Assembly (NCBI GenBank): GCA_964501525.1
Contig: CAZCSI010000010.1
Location: 1 to 18,013 of the forward strand
Origin: CAYLVJ01 sp964501525
GTDB lineage: Bacteria > Patescibacteriota > Minisyncoccia > Minisyncoccales > CAYTKG01
Direction: 5' to 3'
DNA length: 18,013 nucleotides
Positions 7,226 through 13,659 of this stretch are shown here, piece after piece. A model generated the notes under the pieces. The model did no database searches and had not been told where the DNA came from. It was given only the letters and a program-made list of their open reading frames with translations. Every line of letters starts with the position of its first letter. Position 1 is the stretch's first letter. The translations under genes were made by a program, and so were the position numbers.

Positions 7226-7309
7226 AACAAAGTTTCATATGTTTATAACAAGGTTTCGTATGTTTACAACAAAGTTTCGTATGTTTACAACAAAGTTTCG
7301 TATGTTTAC
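7226..7309. repeat. Four exact-length 21-bp tandem repeats in the ftsZ leader
   Basis: Four head-to-tail units at 7226-7246, 7247-7267, 7268-7288 and 7289-7309; each begins AACAAAGTTTCGTATG or a near copy. Units 3 and 4 are identical, unit 2 differs by one base and unit 1 by two. The array lies between ftsA and ftsZ, 13 bp before the preferred ATG, and is interrupted by stop codons in the ftsZ frame, so it is not coding for FtsZ. The 21-bp period is two helical turns, which would put repeated protein sites on one DNA face. Confidence 0.92.
7242..7271 (-). promoter_or_regulatory. Possible ftsZ promoter inside the tandem repeats
   Basis: On the minus strand each unit junction reads TTGTTG, and the junction nearest ftsZ reads TTATAA. 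A TTGTTG from the neighbouring unit sits 18 nt upstream of that TTATAA, giving a -35/-10-like pair; the other junctions repeat the -35-like box. The match to sigma70 consensus is modest and the call is weak. Confidence 0.25.
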
Positions 7310-7364
7310 AGCAGGACCTCAATACCTGTCTTCATAAATTCAAACAAGAAGAGTAACAGCCACA

Positions 7365-8564
7365 TTAAGGAATAAGGTCGCTTAATACTTTTTTCAATCT
7401 ACTGAGCCATTTCCCGCCTACGATGCTTGAGGGCCTGGAAAACTCTTGACCCTTGACAGCCAGACCGCAGACCGTGGACCAGGATGGATCTTTTTGTTCT
7501 GGAGAAAAACCCCGGGGCGTACCGATTCGGGTTACCATACCCAGCTGCTCTTTGGCCATTTCTTTAATCTTAGGCAGTTTAGCGCCTCCGCCTGTAATAA
7601 CCAGCCCGCCGGGCAGTCTAGGAGAAGAGATCTCTTTCAGTTCTTCTTCCACCAAGCCAAAGATTTCTTTGGTCCGGGCATCGATGATGCGGCCCAGCTT
7701 GGCCTGGGAGAACTCAACCTCCTCGCCGGAAAGCTCTTCCTTGATGGTCAGTTTCTTTTTGCGGTCAAGAAAACATGACCCGTATTCAAGTTTTATCTGT
7801 TCTGCGGTGTCAACATCTGTTTTCAAACCCCAGGCTATATCTTTAGTGATATTAAAGGAGCCCACGGGCAAAACTCCTGCCCTTAACAAAGTTTTTTCTT
7901 TAAAAACCGAATAACTGGTAGAACCGGCCCCAATATCCACGCTCAAAACTCCTAACTCTTTTTCTCTGGAAGAAAGAACCGCTTCAGCGCTGGCTAAGGG
8001 GGTGCTCATTACATAACCGATTCTGCATCCGGCGTTTGCCACCGCCTCGATCAGGTTTTCGTAATAAGGAATGAAATAACCCACTACCAGAATTTTAACT
8101 TCAAGCCGCACTCCTTTCATCCCTACCGGCTCTCGTATTACGGACTCGTTGTCAACTTTAAACTCTTGAGGAAAAATCTCTAAAATCTCCCTGTTTGGGG
8201 GCAGGGAAAATGTTTTAGCTGCATCAATAACCCTTTTCTTGTCTTCTTCGGATATAATCTGGTCCGCTCTGGAAACAGCTACCGTACCCTGAGAACAGGT
8301 AGAAAAAATATGGTTTCCTCCCAGGCTCAAATAAACATCACCCGCCATCTCTCCGGACTGCTTTTCCACCCTGTCCAGAAGGGAGGCGATGGAGTCTGTT
8401 GCGCTTTCTTTACTCACCACTATTCCTTTTCTCACCCCGGAAGAAGGAACTTCGTCTTTAACAATAACCTCGAGCTTTGACGAGTCGGACCTGAAATAAG
8501 CGGCTATGGCCTTAAAGCTCGAGCTTCCCATATCCAGTCCTAAAATTAGATTTTTACGGGCCAT
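7365..8564 (-). CDS. ftsA: Cell-division actin-like protein FtsA
   Basis: Actin-family ATPase that tethers FtsZ filaments to the membrane and recruits the divisome. 399 aa, a normal length. The phosphate-1 loop is ILGLDMGSSSFKAI (7-20), phosphate-2 is LSVDIGAGSTSYS (207-219) and the adenosine motif is GGLVITGGGAKL (319-330). The region between about 85 and 160 fits the FtsA-specific 1C/SHS2 domain. The last 15 residues, GGKWLSRLKKVLSDLIP, form an amphipathic helix with Trp/Leu on one face and Lys/Arg on the other, the usual membrane-targeting sequence. ftsZ follows after a 152-bp gap with tandem repeats. It starts 114 bp after ybeY, with AT-rich sequence and a TATAAT box upstream but no Shine-Dalgarno site, so it may begin its own transcript. 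Confidence 0.95.
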   Translation of the reverse strand: MARKNLILGLDMGSSSFKAIAAYFRSDSSKLEVIVKDEVPSSGVRKGIVVSKESATDSIASLLDRVEKQSGEMAGDVYLSLGGNHIFSTCSQGTVAVSRADQIISEEDKKRVIDAAKTFSLPPNREILEIFPQEFKVDNESVIREPVGMKGVRLEVKILVVGYFIPYYENLIEAVANAGCRIGYVMSTPLASAEAVLSSREKELGVLSVDIGAGSTSYSVFKEKTLLRAGVLPVGSFNITKDIAWGLKTDVDTAEQIKLEYGSCFLDRKKKLTIKEELSGEEVEFSQAKLGRIIDARTKEIFGLVEEELKEISSPRLPGGLVITGGGAKLPKIKEMAKEQLGMVTRIGTPRGFSPEQKDPSWSTVCGLAVKGQEFSRPSSIVGGKWLSRLKKVLSDLIP

Positions 8565-8609
8565 TATAATTTAAATAATTTATTCAAACTGTTTTCTCAA
8601 TCACTCTCT

Positions 8610-8615
8610 ATTATA
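8610..8615 (-). promoter_or_regulatory. Possible -10 box for ftsA
   Basis: The minus strand reads GGTAATATAATAG, a perfect TATAAT about 46 bp before the ftsA ATG, in the 114-bp ybeY-ftsA gap. No convincing -35 box lies 16-18 nt upstream. An internal promoter would fit the unusually wide gap. Confidence 0.35.
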
Positions 8616-8678
8616 TTACCACACTTAAGATGCGGGGTGCCACAAACTCAACACAGGACTTGTTACTTTTTTTCGGTT

Positions 8679-9101
8679 TCATCCCTTTTCTCCAGCAGCA
8701 GAGACCTGGTCCAGGTAATAACTCTCTTTGCTTCTCATCTCCCGGGCTTCCCGCTTTTTTTGATGGCCGTATCCCAAAATATGCAGCAGGCCGTGGATCA
8801 GCACTCTTTTCAGTTCTTTTTCAAACGGTTCTTGGGCTCTCTGCTCCACCACCCAGGGACAAACAACAATCTGCGCCGCAGAGCGAGGCAGCGTGTCTTG
8901 TGTCAAATTAAAGGACAAAACGTCAGTAGCCTCTTCCCGGGCCCGATAGCGCTGATTAATCTCCTTAATCGTTTTTTTGTTGACAAACGCTATTGACAAC
9001 TCGGACACCTCTTTTCCCTCTTTTTCCAAAACAAGGTTCAACACTCTTTTTAGCTCCTGCTCGTCAATCTCAAACTCAGAAAGATTAACCGTCTCAATCA
9101 T
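8679..9101 (-). CDS. ybeY: Endoribonuclease YbeY (16S rRNA maturation)
   Basis: Zinc-dependent endoribonuclease of the UPF0054 family, involved in rRNA processing and ribosome quality control. 140 aa, close to the usual size. The metal motif HGLLHILGYGH gives His103, His107 and His113 (H-x3-H-x5-H), and EATDVLSF (57-64) matches the conserved TDVLSF strand. The residue before the third His is Gly rather than the usual Asp. The start overlaps the 3' end of yqeY by 8 bp, so the two are probably translationally coupled. Its neighbours rpsU, yqeY and hisS also serve translation. Confidence 0.93.
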   Translation of the reverse strand: MIETVNLSEFEIDEQELKRVLNLVLEKEGKEVSELSIAFVNKKTIKEINQRYRAREEATDVLSFNLTQDTLPRSAAQIVVCPWVVEQRAQEPFEKELKRVLIHGLLHILGYGHQKKREAREMRSKESYYLDQVSAAGEKG

Positions 9102-9597
9102 TTTCAGAGAGCTTCTGCTTAACTATCTCACTCACCAGGGCTCCATCAGCCCTGCCTTTCAGGCGGGGCATCAACAAACTCATCACTTTTCCCATGTCTT
9201 GGGGTTGCTGGGCTCCGGTCTCTTTAATAGCCCGCTCAACCTGTTCTTCAACCTCCTGCTTCGGCAGCTGTTGAGGCAGGTAGCCCTCAATAATCTTTAA
9301 CTCGGCTTTTTCTTTTTCAACCAGGTCTTCTCTTCCACCTTTTTGAAACTCTTCTATGGACTCCTTTCTTTTCTTCAGTTCAGAAGAGAGAACCTCTGTC
9401 ACCTCTTCGTCAGTCAGCTCGCTTTTCTTTTCCAGCTCCTGTTCGGTCAGCTCCTTTTCTCTCTGAGCAATCTTATACCTCTTCTCTTTCTCCTTATTGA
9501 TAATGGAGGACCTCAAAAAACGCAGGGCGCGAACCAGCTCCTGGTTTCTGTCTTTCATAGCCTGCCTGAGATCCTTTTTAAGTTTTTGGCTCAGCAT
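9094..9597 (-). CDS. yqeY: YqeY family protein (GatB/YqeY domain)
   Basis: Homologous to the tail domain of the GatB subunit of aspartyl/glutamyl-tRNA amidotransferase; its own role is not well established, and it is often found next to rpsU. 167 aa, all helical and highly charged. The first part, LKKDLRQAMKDRNQELVRALRFLRSSI without a gap, is the typical YqeY N-terminal helix pair; EGYLPQQL (104-111) and the MGKVMSLLMPRLKGRADG stretch are the conserved C-terminal half. An extra acidic/basic segment (about 37-66) may form a coiled coil. It starts 6 bp after rpsU ends and overlaps ybeY by 8 bp. Confidence 0.9.
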   Translation of the reverse strand: MLSQKLKKDLRQAMKDRNQELVRALRFLRSSIINKEKEKRYKIAQREKELTEQELEKKSELTDEEVTEVLSSELKKRKESIEEFQKGGREDLVEKEKAELKIIEGYLPQQLPKQEVEEQVERAIKETGAQQPQDMGKVMSLLMPRLKGRADGALVSEIVKQKLSEND

Positions 9598-9603
9598 TGA
9601 AGT

Positions 9604-9828
9604 TTAACGATTGAGTCTTTTACCCAGCTTCCTCATCCTTTCCCTCTCTTTCTGTATCTTCAGCCCCCGCAGGGCTTTTTTCTTTTTCTTGGTTTTACTG
9701 AGAGGCCTTTGAAAATATCGGGCTTCTTTAGCCCGCCTCAAGGTGCCGCTTCTTCGAATCGCCCGTGTAAAACGGCGCACCAGGCTCCTCGGAGATTCGC
9801 CTTCTCTTTTTTTTACTTCTAAAGTCAT
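9604..9828 (-). CDS. rpsU: 30S ribosomal protein S21
   Basis: Small-subunit protein placed near the anti-Shine-Dalgarno region of 16S rRNA. 74 aa, very basic. The start MTLEVKKREGESPRSLVRRF and the RRSGTLRRAKEARYFQRPLSK stretch that follows match the S21 pattern, with a Lys/Arg-rich tail. The start lies one base after the hisS stop; AGGATAGGATAAA before the ATG is a possible ribosome site. Order hisS-rpsU-yqeY with minimal spacing indicates one operon. Confidence 0.93.
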   Translation of the reverse strand: MTLEVKKREGESPRSLVRRFTRAIRRSGTLRRAKEARYFQRPLSKTKKKKKALRGLKIQKERERMRKLGKRLNR

Positions 9829-9829
9829 T

Positions 9830-11122
9830 TTATCCTATCCTTTTTTTAATTTCTTTTATTATCTTGTCCAAATCGACCTTCTCCTGCTTTTCCTTTTTCA
9901 TGTCCCGAATCAAAGCCTTACCCTCCACCATCTCTTTTTTAGCCAAAATGATCGTATAATCAACCCCCATTTTATCCGCCTTACTCAACTGGCCGCTTAA
10001 AGAGTCACAGGCAAAATCTTTAGCCGCCCACACCCCTTTCTTTCTCATCTCCTCGAAAACCTCTAACGCCTTTCTCTTGGCCGTCACCCCCAGCTGGGCT
10101 AAAAAGACCTGGGGCTTTTCCTTGGGAGGCAGCTTAATTTTCTTTTTTTTCATCGCTTTTATCGTTCTCTCTATTCCCAGCGCCGCTCCACAAGCAGGCG
10201 CACTTCTTCCACCCAAAAGAGAGACCAGTTTATCATACCGGCCCCCTCCGGCCAAAGAATTGTCATCCTCGCCCGTAGGCACTATCTCAAAAACGGTACG
10301 GGTGTAATAATCCAGTCCGCGCACTAAAAAGGGGTCAAGCTCATAAGGAAGCTCAAGAGCGTCCAAAAACTCCAACACGTCGCTGAAGTGAACCCGGCAT
10401 TTTTTCCAAAGCGCATCCAAAACCTGAGGCGCCTTATCAATTATTTTTTGGCATTTCTTGGTTTTGCAGTCAAGGATGCGGAGTATATTTGTCTGCAGCC
10501 GTCTCTGGCAGTCGGAACACAAGCTGTCCTTATGAGATTCAAAATATTCTTCAAGGTCTTCCTCATACCGTTTTCGGCAGCGGGGGCAGCCAATAGAATT
10601 GATCTTGATACGAAGGTCTTTAAACCCGAGCTCTTTGAATATGAAGTAAAACATCTGAATCACATGGGCGTCAATCACGGGTTCGTTCTGGCCAAAAACC
10701 TCGGCTCCGAACTGCCAAAACTGACGGTAACGGCCCGCTTGAGGCCGTTCATGCCTGAAAATAGGGCCCAGGTGCCAAAGCAGCACCGGTTTGGGCCAGC
10801 TGTTCATCCCGTTTTCGATATAGGCCCGTACTATTCCGGCTGTGCTTTCCGGCCTTAAAGCCAAAGGGCGGGTGCCCTGATACAAAGTGTACATCTCTTT
10901 GTCCACTATGTCGGTGCCCTGCCCGATACCTCTTGTAAAAAGCTCTTTTTCTTCAAAAACAGGTATCTCAATCTGCTGAAACCCATAATGGCGGGCTATC
11001 TCTTCACACACTCCGACCACCCTTTTGAAGTAACGCATTTTTTCTCCAAAAAGGTCATCCGTTCCCCGCGGCCTTTGGATCTTTTCCTTTTGTTCCTTTT
11101 GTTCTTTTTGATCGTCAGTCAT
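9830..11122 (-). CDS. hisS: Histidyl-tRNA synthetase
   Basis: Class II aminoacyl-tRNA synthetase that charges tRNA-His. 430 aa. Motif 2 is IFRHERPQAGRYRQFWQFGA (121-140), the histidine-binding loop is RGLDYYTRTVFE (268-279), AGGGRYDKL is at 291-299, and motif 3 is CGAALGIERT (311-320). A four-Cys set (Cys179, Cys182, Cys202, Cys205) with DCK (218-220) matches an insertion domain seen in many bacterial HisRS and may bind zinc. The anticodon-binding domain follows from about 337 (PQVFLAQLG). The N-terminus has an unusual charged repeat (KEQKEQKEK) before the conserved RPRGTDD. It overlaps lepB by 8 bp and is followed directly by rpsU. Confidence 0.97.
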   Translation of the reverse strand: MTDDQKEQKEQKEKIQRPRGTDDLFGEKMRYFKRVVGVCEEIARHYGFQQIEIPVFEEKELFTRGIGQGTDIVDKEMYTLYQGTRPLALRPESTAGIVRAYIENGMNSWPKPVLLWHLGPIFRHERPQAGRYRQFWQFGAEVFGQNEPVIDAHVIQMFYFIFKELGFKDLRIKINSIGCPRCRKRYEEDLEEYFESHKDSLCSDCQRRLQTNILRILDCKTKKCQKIIDKAPQVLDALWKKCRVHFSDVLEFLDALELPYELDPFLVRGLDYYTRTVFEIVPTGEDDNSLAGGGRYDKLVSLLGGRSAPACGAALGIERTIKAMKKKKIKLPPKEKPQVFLAQLGVTAKRKALEVFEEMRKKGVWAAKDFACDSLSGQLSKADKMGVDYTIILAKKEMVEGKALIRDMKKEKQEKVDLDKIIKEIKKRIG

Positions 11123-11702
11123 TTGATTCTAAAACGAGTTCAGGCTCCCAAAACGAATAATGAGGGGTTTCAATAATGGAAAATCGAGAGACGGGCCAGG
11201 CTCTGAAAAAAGCTCGACCGATGATGTTTTTACGCGGAAGAGGGCCCCAGGTCCTTGAATCCGAAGAATATCTTCTGTTGTCTCCCAGCACGAAATACTC
11301 ATCCTCCCTAAGCTCCATCCGGCCCGAATAACGCAAAACCTCTCCGTTCAAGATATATTCGGACTCCTCAAGCACAAAACTCTCCCCGTCTTGAGCAGTG
11401 ATCATTATCCGGCCCGCTTCAACCTCTATTGTTTCCCCGGGCAGCCCTATAATCCTTTTAATGTACCGCGTGGAAGGGTTGGGCGGAGCCCTGAAAACAG
11501 CCACTTCTCCTCTCTCCGGAGGACGAAGATAATAAGATATCTCGTCAATAATAAGATAGTCGCCGTCATTGAAGTTGGGCACCATCGAGTTTCCGCTTAC
11601 CACAAAAGGCTGGAATAAAAAATAGCGGATGGGGAGGACGATCAAAAGAGCCAGCGCGGCCATTTTTAAGGTTTCCCAGATAAATTCTAAAAAGTCATTC
11701 AT
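11115..11702 (-). CDS. lepB: Signal peptidase I
   Basis: Membrane serine protease that removes signal peptides from exported proteins. 195 aa. One N-terminal membrane helix (about 12-30) is followed by the catalytic Ser39 in SGNSMVPNF, the general-base Lys82 in YIKRIIGLPGE, and box E GDNRRYSSDSR (138-148). The catalytic dyad and substrate-binding boxes are intact. It is the first gene of the minus-strand run, with a TATAAT box about 46 bp upstream, and overlaps hisS by 8 bp, so it probably leads that operon. No Shine-Dalgarno site precedes the ATG. Confidence 0.95.
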   Translation of the reverse strand: MNDFLEFIWETLKMAALALLIVLPIRYFLFQPFVVSGNSMVPNFNDGDYLIIDEISYYLRPPERGEVAVFRAPPNPSTRYIKRIIGLPGETIEVEAGRIMITAQDGESFVLEESEYILNGEVLRYSGRMELREDEYFVLGDNRRYSSDSRTWGPLPRKNIIGRAFFRAWPVSRFSIIETPHYSFWEPELVLESND

Positions 11703-11747
11703 AGCAAATTAGCACATACGGCTTTTGTTAAGTATTGTCGTGTTTTT

Positions 11748-11776
11748 ATTATAACTAAAATCAGAGGAATTGCAAA
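11748..11776 (-). promoter_or_regulatory. Predicted promoter of the lepB-hisS operon
   Basis: On the minus strand a perfect TATAAT (11753-11748) is preceded, after 17 nt, by TTTGCA (11776-11771), four of six matches to the -35 consensus. The transcript would start near 11741, giving a leader of about 40 nt before the lepB ATG. Confidence 0.5.
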
Positions 11777-11871
11777 ACATCGTCTTGTCCGCCTTGAAGC
11801 TGTCTTTTTTGTCCGAGCCCTTTTTATTGGTCTATCCCGGTGCAGTTCTTTTTCTACGCCTTGTTTTCGTT

Positions 11872-11877
11872 TATAAT
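11872..11877 (+). promoter_or_regulatory. Predicted -10 box of the pth transcript
   Basis: A perfect TATAAT in the divergent lepB-pth gap, about 56 bp before the pth ATG. The -35 region (TTTTTC) is poor. The predicted leader contains a small AAACTT/AAGTTT stem (11897-11902 with 11911-11916). The rest of the 231-bp gap shows no gene. Confidence 0.45.
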
Positions 11878-11933
11878 AGAACAGGTAAGGTCTTATAAAC
11901 TTCTAAAGATAAGTTTGAATAAACAAAATATCT

Positions 11934-12506
11934 ATGTATTTGACGGCAGGACTTGGCAACCCGGGTCCTAAGTTTAAAAACACCCGGCACAACACCGGGT
12001 TTTATGTAATACAGAAAATAGCGGGAGCAAGGAACTGGAAGAAAAGCAGAAAAGGAAATTACTTATACAAAAAGAAAAAAATCGCGTCCAGCGATATTTT
12101 GTTTGTCAAACCCCAAACTTTTATGAATGACTCCGGCCTCAGTCTGCGCTCCGCCCAAGGTAAGTTCGGATTAAAGCCCGAAAAGATTATTGTTGTTCAT
12201 GACGACACCGACCTTCAGCTGGGAAGCATTAAAGTCAGCCGCGGAAAAGGTGCAGGCGGACACAAGGGGGTGGATTCCATTATCAAGGAGCTGGGAACCA
12301 AAGATTTTATCCGTATCCGCGTCGGTGTTGCTGTTCCTGAGCAGGAACAAGATTTAAGCCGGTTTGTTTTAAAGTTTTTTCACCCCCGGGGACAGAAAGT
12401 AATAAAAAAGAGCGCTATTGAAGTAAAACACGCTCTGGTGCTGATTATAGAAAAAGGGGTTGACCAAGCAATGACAACCATCAACAGTTCATTTCCTCAG
12501 GGCTAA
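11934..12506 (+). CDS. pth: Peptidyl-tRNA hydrolase
   Basis: Releases tRNA from peptidyl-tRNA that drops off the ribosome. 190 aa, the usual length. LGNPGPKF (7-14, Asn9), the catalytic His19 in NTRHNTG, FMNDSG (63-68, Asn65) and VHDDTDL (88-94) are all present. The GGHNG loop reads GGHKG (108-112): Lys111 (codon AAG) replaces the Asn that corresponds to Asn114 of Escherichia coli and helps hold substrate and water. Activity is still likely but the site is atypical. First gene of the plus-strand run; no Shine-Dalgarno site is seen, and the stop codon is part of a long inverted repeat. Confidence 0.95.
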   Translation: MYLTAGLGNPGPKFKNTRHNTGFYVIQKIAGARNWKKSRKGNYLYKKKKIASSDILFVKPQTFMNDSGLSLRSAQGKFGLKPEKIIVVHDDTDLQLGSIKVSRGKGAGGHKGVDSIIKELGTKDFIRIRVGVAVPEQEQDLSRFVLKFFHPRGQKVIKKSAIEVKHALVLIIEKGVDQAMTTINSSFPQG

Positions 12507-12609
12507 GAAGAAGCGTCAGAATTAAGAAAGCATAAAGCCTCTAACCCTGAGCTTAAGAGGGGGTAGGTCAAGGAGGGAAAACCATTCCCCTCGACTCCTT
12601 CTTAGCCCT
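12499..12609 (+). other. Possible branched RNA structure enclosing the pth stop codon
   Basis: Bases 12499-12510 (AGGGCTAAGAAG, containing the pth TAA) are perfectly complementary to 12598-12609. Inside lie two smaller hairpins: CCTCT/AGAGG (12538-12542 with 12556-12560) and GGGAA/TTCCC (12575-12579 with 12585-12589, AACCA loop), the latter extendable by AAGGA/TCCTT (12570-12574 with 12596-12600). The closing helix plus two arms would make a three-way junction. No U-run follows, so it is not a standard terminator. It may stabilise or attenuate the mRNA or be a small RNA; I cannot assign it. Confidence 0.4.
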
Positions 12610-12690
12610 CAAAAAACAAACCCTTTCAAATTTTCCACATTATATAACAGAGAAATCATTTTGTCAATAAACAACCTTTCCTCCCTTTCC

Positions 12691-12769
12691 TGTGCAATAC
12701 CTGGTATTGCACAAGTTATCCACAGCCTCTATGAACCTAAATTGAGTGTGCAATACCAGGTATTGCACA
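12691..12769 (+). repeat. Twin-palindrome element, copy 2 (upstream of dprA-topA)
   Basis: Palindromes with the same half-site as copy 1 (TGTGCAATACC) at 12691-12713 (central T) and 12747-12769 (central A), centres 56 bp apart. The 33-bp spacer contains TGAACCTAAATT (12732-12743), the exact reverse complement of the 12-bp block in copy 1, so both copies face their downstream gene the same way. The proximal palindrome ends 8 nt before the dprA ATG, the same distance as at nrdG. Confidence 0.9.
12716..12743 (+). promoter_or_regulatory. Possible dprA promoter between the palindromes, with a DnaA box
   Basis: TTATCC (12716-12721) and TAAATT (12738-12743), 16 nt apart, occupy the same places as a similar pair before nrdG. 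An alternative is TTGCAC (12707-12712, in the distal palindrome) with TATGAA (12730-12735), 17 nt apart. The spacer also contains TTATCCACA (12716-12724), identical to the strong DnaA-box consensus; a relaxed match TTTTCCACA lies at 12631-12639. All are single weak signals except the DnaA 9-mer match, which is exact. Confidence 0.3.
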
Positions 12770-12777
12770 ATTTTTAA

Positions 12778-13659
12778 ATGAAAAAGATTACAATCAAGGA
12801 ACAGGCTTATCCCCAAGCGCTGCGGAAAATTAATGAGCCACCCCAAAAACTATATGTCAAGGGAACAATCCCGAAAGGCCCCTGCTTTGCAGTAGTAGGC
12901 ACCCGGCGTTATTCAAGTTACGGCCAAAGAGCAGCCCTCGACATTGTGTCCGAACTGAGCCGGGCCGGACTGGTAATCGTAAGCGGGATGGCCCGGGGCA
13001 TAGACACCTTTGCCCACCAAGCCTGTTTAAAGGAAGATGGAAAAACCATAGCGGTTTTGGGAACGGGAATTGACGAAAAATCAATCTATCCTAAGGACAA
13101 CCTGGAGCTTTCCCGCGCCATCGTCAGTCAAGGGGGATGTCTTTTGTCAGAACAAAAACCGGGCACACCCGGGTACAAGTCAAACTTTTTAAAAAGAAAC
13201 CGTATTATCTCCGGCCTCTGTCTGGGGGTGCTGGTCATAGAAGCAAAAACACGAAGCGGGGCCCTGAGCACAGCCAACTGGGCACGTAAACAAGGTAAAA
13301 AATTATTCGCCCTGCCGGGCTCGATCTATGCCCTCAACTCCAGAGGAACAAACGCTCTGCTGAAAAAAGGGGCAGCGCCTGTTACCTCGGCCCAAGACGT
13401 TCTAAAAAAACTGAAAATCAGAAAATTAAAGTTAAACTACGCTTCAAACAAAAAGAAATCTCTTTCCAATGAAGAAAAATTAGTTTTTAAAAAACTAAAG
13501 CAAAAACCTCTTCACGTGGAAGAGATAATAGAGGCCACGGGTTTGAAGGCTCATAAAGTTTGTAGTATCTTAACTTTAATGGAGAGTAAAGGGATTATCA
13601 AAGAGTTCGGAGTTAATTCTTATGTAATCAATAGTAATCATGAAATTAGTAATAGTTGA
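12778..13659 (+). CDS. dprA: DNA processing protein DprA/Smf
   Basis: Binds incoming single-stranded DNA during natural transformation and loads RecA on it. 293 aa, compact: no N-terminal SAM-like domain, a Rossmann-like core (about 25-210), then a C-terminal winged-helix domain (about 230-285). Family motifs are VVGTRRYSSYG (39-49), SGMARGID (69-76), FLKRNRIISGL (137-147), EAKTRSGALSTA (155-166), LPGSI (179-183) and GTNALL (190-195). The ATG is 8 nt after the twin-palindrome element. The 3' end overlaps topA by 20 bp; dprA-topA is a common bacterial pairing. Confidence 0.96.
   Translation: MKKITIKEQAYPQALRKINEPPQKLYVKGTIPKGPCFAVVGTRRYSSYGQRAALDIVSELSRAGLVIVSGMARGIDTFAHQACLKEDGKTIAVLGTGIDEKSIYPKDNLELSRAIVSQGGCLLSEQKPGTPGYKSNFLKRNRIISGLCLGVLVIEAKTRSGALSTANWARKQGKKLFALPGSIYALNSRGTNALLKKGAAPVTSAQDVLKKLKIRKLKLNYASNKKKSLSNEEKLVFKKLKQKPLHVEEIIEATGLKAHKVCSILTLMESKGIIKEFGVNSYVINSNHEISNS

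Noticed and set aside
7213..7230. TTG start giving FtsZ six extra residues
   Set aside because: The TTG lies inside the tandem repeat; the ATG at 7212 gives the normal FtsZ N-terminus.
7226..7309. CRISPR array
   Set aside because: The 21-bp repeats are directly adjacent with no spacers, and no cas genes are present.
11703..11933. tRNA or small gene in the lepB-pth gap
   Set aside because: No cloverleaf, T-loop motif or reading frame with a start signal is visible; the gap holds two divergent promoter boxes only.
12499..12777. Origin of replication
   Set aside because: Only two DnaA-box-like 9-mers occur and no dnaA, dnaN or repeated 13-mers are nearby.
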